This document shows positions 18,085 through 26,345 of a stretch of 64,000 nucleotides of DNA, one piece after another. The position numbers and the translations under genes are program-made. Numbering within the stretch: position 1 is the stretch's first letter; each line of letters begins with the position of its first letter. The DNA is from Acanthopleuribacter pedis (lineage in GTDB: Bacteria > Acidobacteriota > Holophagae > Acanthopleuribacterales > Acanthopleuribacteraceae), in NCBI RefSeq assembly GCF_017377855.1, contig NZ_JAFREP010000015.1, positions 248,001-312,000 of the forward strand, read 5' to 3'. The notes below the pieces were generated by a model. That model was not told the DNA's origin. It made no database searches and saw only the letters and a list, made by a program, of their open reading frames with translations.

Positions 18085-18876
18085 CTATTTCATCTCACGG
18101 AAGAGAAACCGCAAAACCACGCCGACCAGCCAACGCGGGCTAAAGCGCAGGGCAAAGACATTGAGCCGATTATCCCAACCGGTGATCACATTGCGCTTCC
18201 CGGCAACCATGGCTTTCACGGCAAGATTCGCGACCCGTTCGGCACTTAACACGCCGGTGCGGGCGAATTGGGTGCCACGCATGGAAGCGACATCAAAAAA
18301 TTCGCTTTCGGTTTTGCCGGGCGCGAGGTTGGTGACCCGAACCTTGGTATCCGAAAGTTCCCAATGCAGGCCCTCGGAGAAATGATTGACGTAGGCCTTG
18401 GTCGCGCTGTAAACGACCATGTTGGGCACACCCTGATAGCCGGCAATACTGCCGACGTTAAGGATTCGCGCGCCACCCGCGGCTTCGCGCAACCGCGGCA
18501 GCAGCTGGTAGGTGAGTTCAGAAAGAAACAGAATGTTGAGGGTGACCATGCGCTGGTAAACAGCAAAGTCCTCGCCGTTAAAGGGGCCGGTTTTGCCAAA
18601 ACCCGCGTTGTTCACCAGCACGGTGATGGGAAGATCGGCCACGGCCTCACCCAGACGTTGCGCGGCTCCCGGTTCGGTCAGATCCAAGGGCAAGACACGG
18701 GTTTGCACGCGATGTTCCTGCTCAAGTCGCGCCGCGACCTCGTTAAGGCGTTCCTGACGGCGGGCGACCAGCACCACGTGACAGCCCGATCCAGCCAGGC
18801 GACGGGCTATTTCGGTACCAATCCCGGAAGAAGCACCGGTGACCACCGCCCATTGGTTGTTTAGCGTGAACGACAT
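18085..18876 (-). CDS. SDR-family NAD(P)-dependent oxidoreductase
   Basis: 263 aa, a classical short-chain dehydrogenase. The cofactor motif TGASSGIG, the NNAG motif (LVNNAGFGKTGPF) and the catalytic Ser ... YSATK are all present. The C-terminus (WLVGVVLRFLFREMK) is hydrophobic and basic, as in the DltE/YqjQ-like group, and may touch the membrane. A GAGGAG ribosome site precedes the ATG. Substrate cannot be told from the sequence. It stands alone, convergent with the kinase gene and divergent from the GMC dehydrogenase operon. Confidence 0.92.
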   Translation of the reverse strand: MSFTLNNQWAVVTGASSGIGTEIARRLAGSGCHVVLVARRQERLNEVAARLEQEHRVQTRVLPLDLTEPGAAQRLGEAVADLPITVLVNNAGFGKTGPFNGEDFAVYQRMVTLNILFLSELTYQLLPRLREAAGGARILNVGSIAGYQGVPNMVVYSATKAYVNHFSEGLHWELSDTKVRVTNLAPGKTESEFFDVASMRGTQFARTGVLSAERVANLAVKAMVAGKRNVITGWDNRLNVFALRFSPRWLVGVVLRFLFREMK

Positions 18877-19194
18877 GCTGTTGGCTCCTCAATGAATGCG
18901 GGCTAGGGCAAAAAGCTTACCCACCTTGCCAAAGCTCGGGCCGGTCGGCAAGGGAAATGTGGCGATGGAAGCGCTTCATGGTGGGCAATGCGGGGATCCC
19001 GGTTTGCCAGGTGCCTCGAACTGAGTTAGGATTCATTGTTATTGTTTGGTTAAATTTCAGGTTCGACCATCCACCCGTGCCGACCCTCCTTCCTTGCAAG
19101 TGTTCCCGTTTTGTCGCAAAACGTCTTGTGAGCAACGCGGGCGCGCCCAGGTTCCATCATTGGGTCGACGATTTTTTGCACGGGAAGTTGGGGT
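18877..19194. other. Divergent intergenic region, promoters expected
   Basis: This 318-bp gap separates the leftward SDR gene from the rightward dehydrogenase operon, so both promoters should be here. The stretch near 19020-19060 is AT-rich (it includes TTGTTATTGTTTGG), but I cannot define boxes with confidence. No gene is seen. Confidence 0.45.
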
Positions 19195-19746
19195 ATGCAG
19201 CGCAGGACCTTTCTAAAGGCGGGCTTGCTTGGCGGAACGGCTTTGGCCTGCGCCGGGTGGCTCAGTCACGATACCTTCTGGGGTAAAGGCACCCATTTAG
19301 CAGCCAAAGGCGATCATCGCTATGATTTTCTAACCGAGGCCGACCACGCGGTGGTCAGCGCCTTGGCACCCGCGGTTTTGGCGGGCAGTGAAGCAGCGGG
19401 AAACCCCAAACTCACGGAAGAGGTGGTCCACGCGGTAGACCAAACCATTGCGGCCTTTCAGCCCTCGGTCCAGGCGGAACTGCGTCAGCTCTTTACCCTC
19501 ATGACCTTGGCCCCGACACGGGTATTGGTCTGCGGCTTGTGGCGCGATTGGCCGGCCGTAACCCCCGACGACGCCGACGCGATGCTGCGCGGCTGGCATG
19601 CAAGCCGAACCGCCCTGTTGCGCTCGGCCTACGACGGTTTACAACAATTAATCACGGCGGCCTGGTACGGCAACCCACGCTCCTGGCCGGCACTGGGTTA
19701 CGCGGGGCCACCCCCTTTTCACAACAACGGGGAGGTCACTGAATGA
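19195..19746 (+). CDS. Tat-exported small subunit of a membrane-associated dehydrogenase (gluconate 2-dehydrogenase subunit 3-like)
   Basis: 183 aa. The start MQRRTFLKAGLLGGTALAC has a twin-arginine motif and hydrophobic core, so it should be exported folded. The body (FLTEADHAVVSALAPAVL, then helices) resembles the gluconate 2-dehydrogenase subunit 3 family, which carries or matures the large FAD subunit. The stop overlaps the start of the GMC gene by 4 bp (ATGA), as in operons for two-subunit GMC dehydrogenases. No cytochrome c subunit follows, so the electron acceptor is unclear. Confidence 0.8.
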   Translation: MQRRTFLKAGLLGGTALACAGWLSHDTFWGKGTHLAAKGDHRYDFLTEADHAVVSALAPAVLAGSEAAGNPKLTEEVVHAVDQTIAAFQPSVQAELRQLFTLMTLAPTRVLVCGLWRDWPAVTPDDADAMLRGWHASRTALLRSAYDGLQQLITAAWYGNPRSWPALGYAGPPPFHNNGEVTE

Positions 19747-21332
19747 TTCCCGATCCCATTGCTGAAGGCCTGGCGAACGGCTGGTCCGCGGTCGACGCCT
19801 CGGGCTTGTCTGAAAACAAAACGCTGGAAACCGATGTGGTTATTGTCGGCACCGGCGCGGGCGGCGGCATGTGCGCCGAGGTCTTGTGCGCCGCCGGTTT
19901 TAAGGTCGTGCTGATTGAGGAAGGCCCGCTGCGCTCCTCCCGTGACTTCACCATGCGCGAAAGCTTTGCTTATCCAGAGCTTTATCAAGAGTCGGCAAGC
20001 CGCAAAACCAAAGACAAAGCGATCAATATTTTGCAAGGTCGTTGTGTCGGCGGCGGCACCACGGTGAATTGGACGAGCAGTTTCGAAACCCCGCCGCCAA
20101 CCTTGGCCCACTGGCAAAAACACCACGACGTGGCCGGCTGTGATGAAGCGGCCATGAAACCTTGGTTCGACAAGGCGTTCGCCCGGCTCGGCATCCACCA
20201 GTGGCCGGTACCGCCCAACCCCAACAACGCGGCCCTGCAACGGGGCGCCGAACAGTTGGGCCTGTCCTTTGAAATCATGCAGCGCAACGTCCGCGGCTGC
20301 GCCAACCTGGGTTATTGCGGCATGGGCTGCCCGATTAACGCCAAGCAATCGATGTTGATCACCACCATCCCCGCCGCGCTTGATTCGGGCGCCGCCCTGT
20401 ACAGCCGCACGCGCGCGGTCAGGCTGATGTTCTCAGGTGATCGGGTCCAAGGCGTGGTTTGCGCGGCACTGGATGAGCGCGGCGTCTTCCCCACCGGTGT
20501 CCAAATCGAGGTTCGCGCCAAAGCGGTGGTTCTGGCAGGAGGCGCGATCGGCACCCCGGCCCTGCTGTTGCGCTCCGGTACACCCGATCCCTACCAACTC
20601 GCGGGCAAACGCACCTTCCTGCATCCGGTTACCGCCGCCACGGCGTTTTTCGAAGAGGAAATCCGTCCCTTCGAGGGTGCCCCACAATCGATTTACAGCG
20701 ACGAATACCTTTGGCCGGAAGGCGCCGACGGCCCCATGGGTTTTAAACTCGAGGTACCGCCGCTGCACCCCGTCATCAGCGCCACCGTTCTTGACTTCCC
20801 CGGCTCGGCCCACCACACGGCCATGGCCCGCTTGGCCCACATCCAAGGCATGCTGGCCCTTTGCCGCGACGGTTTCCATCCCGACAGCCCCGGCGGCCAA
20901 GTCAACCTGCGCACCGACGGCAGCCCCCTCCTCGATTACCCCTTCACCGATTTTCTACGCGACGGGTTTCGGCGCTCGCTCAAGGCCATGGTCGAAATCC
21001 AATTCGCGGCCGGCGCCAAGGAAGTCGTCCCCCTCCACCGTCATTCACAGCCCTATAAAACCTGGGCCGAGGCGAAAAAAGCGCTCGACGCTTTGCCGAT
21101 GGATCCAACCATGGTGCGCTTGTTCAGTGCCCACGTGATGGGTGGCTGCCCGCTCGGCGAGGATCCCCGCCAAGCCCTGGTCAACAGCGAAGGCCGCCAC
21201 CACCATCTTCAGCATTTGTGGGTGATGGACGGCTCGGTCTTCCCCACCAGTATCGGCTCCAACCCGCAAGTTTCCATTTACGGCATGACCCTCAAAAACG
21301 CCGAGGCCTTGGTGAAATCCCTAAAAAGCTAA
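19743..21332 (+). CDS. GMC-family FAD-dependent oxidoreductase (large subunit)
   Basis: 529 aa. The FAD-binding glycine motif is VIVGTGAGGGMCAE (34-47), followed by a second GMC signature around LQGRCVGGGTTVNW and a CxxGCP-type block (GYCGMGCPINAKQS). The C-terminus has HVMGGCPLG and VMDGSVFPTSIGSNPQ, the usual active-site region with its Asn. This family oxidises alcohols, sugars or sterols. Translational coupling to a Tat-exported small subunit suggests the enzyme hitch-hikes to the periplasm, since it has no signal of its own. Substrate is unknown. Confidence 0.92.
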   Translation: MIPDPIAEGLANGWSAVDASGLSENKTLETDVVIVGTGAGGGMCAEVLCAAGFKVVLIEEGPLRSSRDFTMRESFAYPELYQESASRKTKDKAINILQGRCVGGGTTVNWTSSFETPPPTLAHWQKHHDVAGCDEAAMKPWFDKAFARLGIHQWPVPPNPNNAALQRGAEQLGLSFEIMQRNVRGCANLGYCGMGCPINAKQSMLITTIPAALDSGAALYSRTRAVRLMFSGDRVQGVVCAALDERGVFPTGVQIEVRAKAVVLAGGAIGTPALLLRSGTPDPYQLAGKRTFLHPVTAATAFFEEEIRPFEGAPQSIYSDEYLWPEGADGPMGFKLEVPPLHPVISATVLDFPGSAHHTAMARLAHIQGMLALCRDGFHPDSPGGQVNLRTDGSPLLDYPFTDFLRDGFRRSLKAMVEIQFAAGAKEVVPLHRHSQPYKTWAEAKKALDALPMDPTMVRLFSAHVMGGCPLGEDPRQALVNSEGRHHHLQHLWVMDGSVFPTSIGSNPQVSIYGMTLKNAEALVKSLKS

Positions 21333-21562
21333 CATTTTGGGTCGGGAACGGCAGGTTTTGACAACCGTTCTCGCTTATTTTAGTAACGTCAACCTTGATG
21401 AAACACCTTCGGTTGCAGACAGGCTCGTTTGCACCTTTTCATGGTCTCACCATGAACGGGAATGGTTCAGCGGCATTTTGCCGCCACCTTCCCTTTCAAC
21501 AGAAGGATCAAGTCGACACGTCTCGCCTTAGCAAGGCGACGCTTAAAAAAAATCCGTGATCA
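21333..21562. other. Intergenic region after the GMC gene
   Basis: No gene is seen. A small inverted repeat, TTCATGG - 5 bp - CCATGAA, lies at 21438-21456 without a T-tract. A weak hairpin between GAACGG (near 21346) and CCGTTC (near 21365) could terminate the GMC transcript. Confidence 0.4.
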
Positions 21563-21787
21563 CTGTACATCCGTCTGATTATGGATGCTTTAGGACAACA
21601 GGAAAACTATTTCGCCGCCCTCGCGACGGCATTGCCTCATCGTTAATAATTCATTCACTCCTGTCATTTCATTTCAAGAAGACTTCCTGTTGCCATGCAA
21701 TCAGATCCGACGAGCCCTCGAATTCATGATTGATTCCGCTGCTCGAGGACGGCTCGATCAAGGAGCCCTATCCCGGAGGATTTTTAT
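21563..21787 (+). repeat. Duplicated leader, copy A, upstream of the first tandem Asp-box gene
   Basis: These 225 bp align with 26123-26345 upstream of the next paralogue. Matching blocks include CTGTA-AT--GTCTG-TTAT-GATGC near the start, CCTGTTGCC in the middle, and CTCGAGGACGGCTC followed by CCGGAGGA just before the ATG. The region contains the ribosome site and presumably the promoter. Conservation between paralogues suggests it was duplicated with the gene and may hold a shared regulatory element. Confidence 0.7.
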
Positions 21788-24700
21788 ATGCAAAAAACCC
21801 TGTTGTCACTGATGGCAATTTGCTTCGTTTTCGTGAGTGTCTTTTTCGGCCTCAAAACCATCAACCAACCCCTCACGTCACCTTCCCCGCCGGCAATCAG
21901 CCAAACCGACCGGCTCAAGCCGCCGCTTGATCCCGACTTTCGCAACGTGCCGAAAGTGGAACAACGCCGCCTTAACACCATGGCGCGGGAACGCTGGGAG
22001 TTCGACTTTCTCAAGGACCCGGCAACAGGACAACTGCCACCCGAGGCGGCAAAAATCCGCGCCCAAGTGCTCAACGCGAACCCACGCGGCAAAAACGCGC
22101 CGAAGCGGCTTGAATCACTGACCTTCCACGGTCCCGGCAATATGGGTGGCCGCACGCGCGCGCTCGCGTTTGATCTCGCCGATGCAACCGGCCAAACCAT
22201 TCTGGCCGGCGGCGTCTCTTCCGGCCTGTTTCGAAGTGAAGACCGAGGCCGAAGCTGGACCAAGGTTTCGGCTCAAGACGAAATGCACAACGTCACCGCC
22301 ATTGCCCAGGATCCGCGCAACCCCGATGTTTGGTATTACGGAACCGGTGAATTGACCGGCAACTCCGCATCCGCCGCGGGCGCGGCCTACGCCGGCGACG
22401 GCATTTGGCGATCCGAGGACGGTGGGCGAACCTGGACCCAAATCGAAGCCACCCGTGGTGGCAGCCTTGAACTGGAAGGCAATGTTTTCAATTTCGTATC
22501 TGACTTGGAAGTTCACCCGGTTACCAGCGAGCTCTATTTTTCCTGTACACGGGGCATCTATCGGCTAGACCCTGAACACTTAGCCCCGACCCTGGTCTTG
22601 TCCAGCGGCGCCCCCACGTTTAGCAGTCACGACATGCACGACATTGAAATCCATCCCAACGGAAGCGAAATCTTTGTCGTCATCTCACAATTCACGGGGC
22701 AAAGCGCGGGAATTTTCCGCTCTACCAGCGGCGATCTCAATTCTTGGGAACGCCTCGCCGGTGGCTTATCACCGCTTCCCGACGGGTGGCCGCGCTTCAC
22801 CGGTCGCGCAAAAATTGCCTTGGATGCAACCCATCGCCGCCTCTATGCGCTTATGGTTACCCAAGATAATCTGGCGTGTGACGATCCAGAGAACAAACCC
22901 GCCGCCGCTTTTTTACGCCTCGATTTGGCGAGCAACACCTGGACCGATTTATCCCCCAATTTGCCCAACGGCGATTGTGGCGGCGGCGATATCGCATCGT
23001 TGGTCACCTGGGGCGGTTACAACCTGACGCTTGAAATCGCCCCCCACAAACCCAATCGCATCTTTATCGGCGGCACCAATTTGTACGTGTCCGAGGATGC
23101 CTTCACCACCACCGACATCGATCACATCGGCGGGTATTTACCCTGGGAAGCAATTGGGCCCATCAACCACCATCACCCCGATATCCATGCGGTTGTTTTC
23201 GATCCGACAAACCCCGACATCATTGTTACCGGGAGCGACGGCGGCCTCCACTCGGCCCTCGTCGGGAGCGGCCCCGTCAACTGGGAAAACCTCAACAACG
23301 GTTACATCACCTTTCAGTACTACCACGTCGCACTTTCCCCACGCTTAGGGGATCCACTCGCCATGGGCGGCGCGCAAGATAACGGCACCACGGTGACCCA
23401 TGGCGGCACCGACCACGTCGAACTGGCCGGTGGTGACGGGGTCGCCGTCGGCATGGCAGGCTATCGAACCATCGACGGCGAAGAACGTCCGGTGTTCTAC
23501 TACGGATTTCAGCTCGGCGCCATCATGCGGTACGACGGCCTACAACACGATTACATTCGTCCAACCGATGCCGAGGACAACCTCTTTGTCACCTACTTCT
23601 TACTCGACCCCGACAATACCAACCACCTTTATTATGCGGCACTCAACCGATTGTTCATCACGGACCAGGCGCTCACCGTCACCAGCGATGGATGGCGGGA
23701 AATGCCGGCCCTCACCGAGGCGATCGGCAGCTTCGATCACATTCGGGCCATGGCGACAACGCGCGGCACCTACACCCCCGAAAGCCACCTCTTTGTCGGC
23801 ACGAGTAACGGACGCCTTTTTCGCATCAAGGATCCCGCCAATCCCGAGGGAACAGGCGCCATGCTCGCCATGAGCCTGCCCGTGAACGGTGGTTTAATCA
23901 GCAGTATCGCCCTTCATCCCGAGGACGATTCCCAGGTGATGGTGACCATCTCCAACTACAACACACCCAGCGTGCTGTACAGCGACAACGCCGACAGCGA
24001 GGATCCCACTTGGACGCTCGTTGAAGGCAATATCGCACCCCTCAGTTTTCGCGCTTCCGCGATCATCGAAGATCGAGCGGGCCCGCTCTACTTGGTGGGC
24101 ACCAACGCCGGCTTGTGGAGCACCCGCAAGGTGGAGGGCGACAACACGATTTGGCAGCGTGAAGGTTTGGATCTGATCGGTTCCGCGGTGGTGTCCCAAC
24201 TCGCCCTGCGTCCGGTTGATAACACCCTCATCATCGGTACCCACGGAAACGGTATGTTCCACGCCACCTTCTCAACCAACAACGCGGTGCAATCGATGCA
24301 AGCCCATCGCTACCATCTCGCCGATATTCGCGGAGGGCGCGGCAGCGATACCACCATCGGCATCGTCAACCCCGGCGAAGTTGAAGCCGAGGTCGAAATT
24401 TTTGCCTTCGATACGGAGGGTCGTCCCATCGGTCGAAGCAACACCCTGATGGGTCTTGCACCAAAAGCGGGTGGCTTCCACTCAATCAGCGATCTGTTCC
24501 CAGCGGCGGCGAGCCGCATTGCCTGGCTCCAAATCGGATCACCGGCCGAACTCTCGGTTTTTGCCGAAACCCGCGACGCAACGACCCGTGCCGCCTACAC
24601 GGCCACCCAAGTGGATCAACGCGTTTTCCTCCCCCACATTGCCCGCGACACCGCTCAATTCGAAACGATGCTCAACGTGGTCAACCCCGAACAAAACGAA

Positions 24701-25600
24701 ACCACCATTACCCTCGCCGGTTTCCCCGGCGAACAAACAACAACCATCAACCGCGCCGCCACCGGCTTCGGCTTCAGCACCCAACCCATCACCGACCACC
24801 TTGGGCCTGACCTGCAACCGGGACAATGGGCTGAATTGACAACGAACAGCGGCGGCATCGCCGCCATGGAATCTTTTACCCGGCTGCCGGATCGCACCCA
24901 AACCGCGGCGCTCGGTCTCAACCACCATGCAGGCACCACCCTCAACTTTCTCCATGTCGCTACCGACACCCAACAGTTCTGGACCGGCATGCTGTACATC
25001 AATTCGGGCGATGCCGATACCGACGTCACCGAAACCTATTACAACGCGGCGGGCGAGGTCCTGAAAACCGGGGAACGCAACCTGAGCGCCAAACAAAAAA
25101 TCACCTTGCTCTTCGACTTCGAAAACCAGGAAGTGGTTCCCGCGGGCACCGCCTGGGTGCAGGTGGTCGCCACCCAGCCGCTCATCGGGTACGCCCTCTT
25201 CGGGGCCCCGAGTATCTCCACCAACGACTATTTCACCGGCCTCCAGGGCAACTACGGCGGCGGTCGGCGCTGGCTTTACCCCTATTTCGACAGCTCTGCC
25301 GAAACCTTCACCGGCCTGGTGGCGGTCAACCTGGGCGATCAACCCGCCAACCTGACCTTCCACGCCTATGACGCCGCGGGGAACCGTCTGGAAACACGCA
25401 CCATTGAGGCGGTTTCAGCCAAAACAAAATACGTCACCACCCTTGCCGGTTTGTTTCAAAACGCGGAAACCTTGGCCAACGGCGCCTGGGTTGAAACAGA
25501 AGCGGACGGCTCCGAATGGGCCGGTTTCATGCTCTGGGGCGACCAAGGGGTCGCGGCCCGTCAACACTTGGCGGGCATCCAAGCCACCCCGCTCCCCTAA
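21788..25600 (+). CDS. Exported Asp-box beta-propeller protein, tandem paralogue A
   Basis: 1270 aa. The N-terminus MQKTLLSLMAICFVFVSVFF is a signal peptide or anchor without a clear lipobox. Residues about 110-835 are a sortilin/BNR-like propeller with Asp-box repeats (FRSEDRGRSWTKV, WRSEDGGRTWTQI) and conserved blocks such as HHPDIHAVVFDPTNPD and GGAQDNGTT. From about 840 to the end come four divergent modules of roughly 105 residues, each opening with a VN-G/P or IN-G strand (VNPGEVEAEVEIF, VNPEQNETTITL, INSGDADTDVTETY, VNLGDQPANLTFHAY), probably immunoglobulin-like. It is probably a cell-surface or secreted binding protein; hydrolase activity is possible but no catalytic motif is evident. 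Confidence 0.9.
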   Translation: MQKTLLSLMAICFVFVSVFFGLKTINQPLTSPSPPAISQTDRLKPPLDPDFRNVPKVEQRRLNTMARERWEFDFLKDPATGQLPPEAAKIRAQVLNANPRGKNAPKRLESLTFHGPGNMGGRTRALAFDLADATGQTILAGGVSSGLFRSEDRGRSWTKVSAQDEMHNVTAIAQDPRNPDVWYYGTGELTGNSASAAGAAYAGDGIWRSEDGGRTWTQIEATRGGSLELEGNVFNFVSDLEVHPVTSELYFSCTRGIYRLDPEHLAPTLVLSSGAPTFSSHDMHDIEIHPNGSEIFVVISQFTGQSAGIFRSTSGDLNSWERLAGGLSPLPDGWPRFTGRAKIALDATHRRLYALMVTQDNLACDDPENKPAAAFLRLDLASNTWTDLSPNLPNGDCGGGDIASLVTWGGYNLTLEIAPHKPNRIFIGGTNLYVSEDAFTTTDIDHIGGYLPWEAIGPINHHHPDIHAVVFDPTNPDIIVTGSDGGLHSALVGSGPVNWENLNNGYITFQYYHVALSPRLGDPLAMGGAQDNGTTVTHGGTDHVELAGGDGVAVGMAGYRTIDGEERPVFYYGFQLGAIMRYDGLQHDYIRPTDAEDNLFVTYFLLDPDNTNHLYYAALNRLFITDQALTVTSDGWREMPALTEAIGSFDHIRAMATTRGTYTPESHLFVGTSNGRLFRIKDPANPEGTGAMLAMSLPVNGGLISSIALHPEDDSQVMVTISNYNTPSVLYSDNADSEDPTWTLVEGNIAPLSFRASAIIEDRAGPLYLVGTNAGLWSTRKVEGDNTIWQREGLDLIGSAVVSQLALRPVDNTLIIGTHGNGMFHATFSTNNAVQSMQAHRYHLADIRGGRGSDTTIGIVNPGEVEAEVEIFAFDTEGRPIGRSNTLMGLAPKAGGFHSISDLFPAAASRIAWLQIGSPAELSVFAETRDATTRAAYTATQVDQRVFLPHIARDTAQFETMLNVVNPEQNETTITLAGFPGEQTTTINRAATGFGFSTQPITDHLGPDLQPGQWAELTTNSGGIAAMESFTRLPDRTQTAALGLNHHAGTTLNFLHVATDTQQFWTGMLYINSGDADTDVTETYYNAAGEVLKTGERNLSAKQKITLLFDFENQEVVPAGTAWVQVVATQPLIGYALFGAPSISTNDYFTGLQGNYGGGRRWLYPYFDSSAETFTGLVAVNLGDQPANLTFHAYDAAGNRLETRTIEAVSAKTKYVTTLAGLFQNAETLANGAWVETEADGSEWAGFMLWGDQGVAARQHLAGIQATPLP

Positions 25601-25628
25601 ACTTCTCAACGAATCAATTCCGCATCCA

Positions 25629-25757
25629 AGGCCGTATTCCGTCACCAATCTACACGTCAAAACTAAACCAAAGTGGTTCTTCACAAGGCGGTTACCCGCT
25701 TATTTGAAGCCACCCTGGGGACGAGACCAACGCAGGATTCAATGGCGAATACGGCCT
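25629..25757. repeat. Long-range inverted repeat in the 3' flank of paralogue A
   Basis: AGGCCGTATTC (25629-25639) is perfectly complementary to GAATACGGCCT (25747-25757), 107 bp apart, starting 28 bp after the stop codon. The same arms, slightly changed, flank a different filler downstream of paralogue B (30371-30498), so the feature was duplicated with the gene or is under selection. It may be a transcript-end structure. Confidence 0.55.
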
Positions 25758-26122
25758 CATCACCTCAAAGATTTTGGGGCCGTGAACAGCTCGGTTTTCT
25801 CAGATGCAAGCAAGACCATCCCGCTGATTTCCGTCCAGGACTCCGCACTCAAAAAGGCCCAAAACCCGGAGCGCACCAAAAAAAGTAAAAAAATGTGCCC
25901 GCGAGCGACCTCTTTTTCATGCCCTTCTCGCTTATTTCAGAAGCCTTTGTACTTGATTACCAGCCTCTTGGTGGCGGTAAGCACACCGCCGGCTATTCAG
26001 GGTTTTGGAACGAACGAGCATGTCGAGACGAAAATTCGTCACCACATTCATTTCCTGACAGAAAGCCTAGCCACCGAAAATTCGTCTCTGAGACGCGTTA
26101 TCAAGCAAGAAGCTTGTAAATT
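25758..26122. other. Intergenic region between the tandem paralogues
   Basis: No gene is seen. A reading frame on the plus strand runs from inside the upstream gene through this stretch, but it is only the other frame of that gene continued into non-coding sequence, without a ribosome site or family resemblance. Confidence 0.5.
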
Positions 26123-26345
26123 CTGTATATTAGTCTGGTTATCGATGCGTTACGACAGCAGGAATGCAGCAACCGTCTCCCTTGCGACGGAGCCTGCATA
26201 CCACCCCGAATTCAATCATTTCTCTTTTTTCAAACCAAGATGTCTCCCTGTTGCCCTGCATTCGAATCCGACAACACCTCGAATTTAGCATTCATTCTGT
26301 TACTCGAGGACGGCTCCACCGACGACTTTATTCCGGAGGAATTCC
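26123..26345 (+). repeat. Duplicated leader, copy B, upstream of the second tandem Asp-box gene
   Basis: This is the partner of 21563-21787. The last 60 bp keep the word CTCGAGGACGGCTC and the CCGGAGGA ribosome site, and the upstream end keeps the TTAT-GATGC block. Several internal stretches have diverged, so conserved blocks are islands rather than a uniform recent copy. Confidence 0.7.

Noticed and set aside
21438..21456. TTCATGG/CCATGAA hairpin as terminator of the GMC gene
   Set aside because: Stem is short and lacks a T tract; not enough to call a terminator.
25368..26288. 306-codon plus-strand frame spanning the 3' end of paralogue A and the following gap
   Set aside because: It starts out of frame inside the propeller gene and continues by chance into non-coding DNA; composition changes abruptly and nothing is recognisable.
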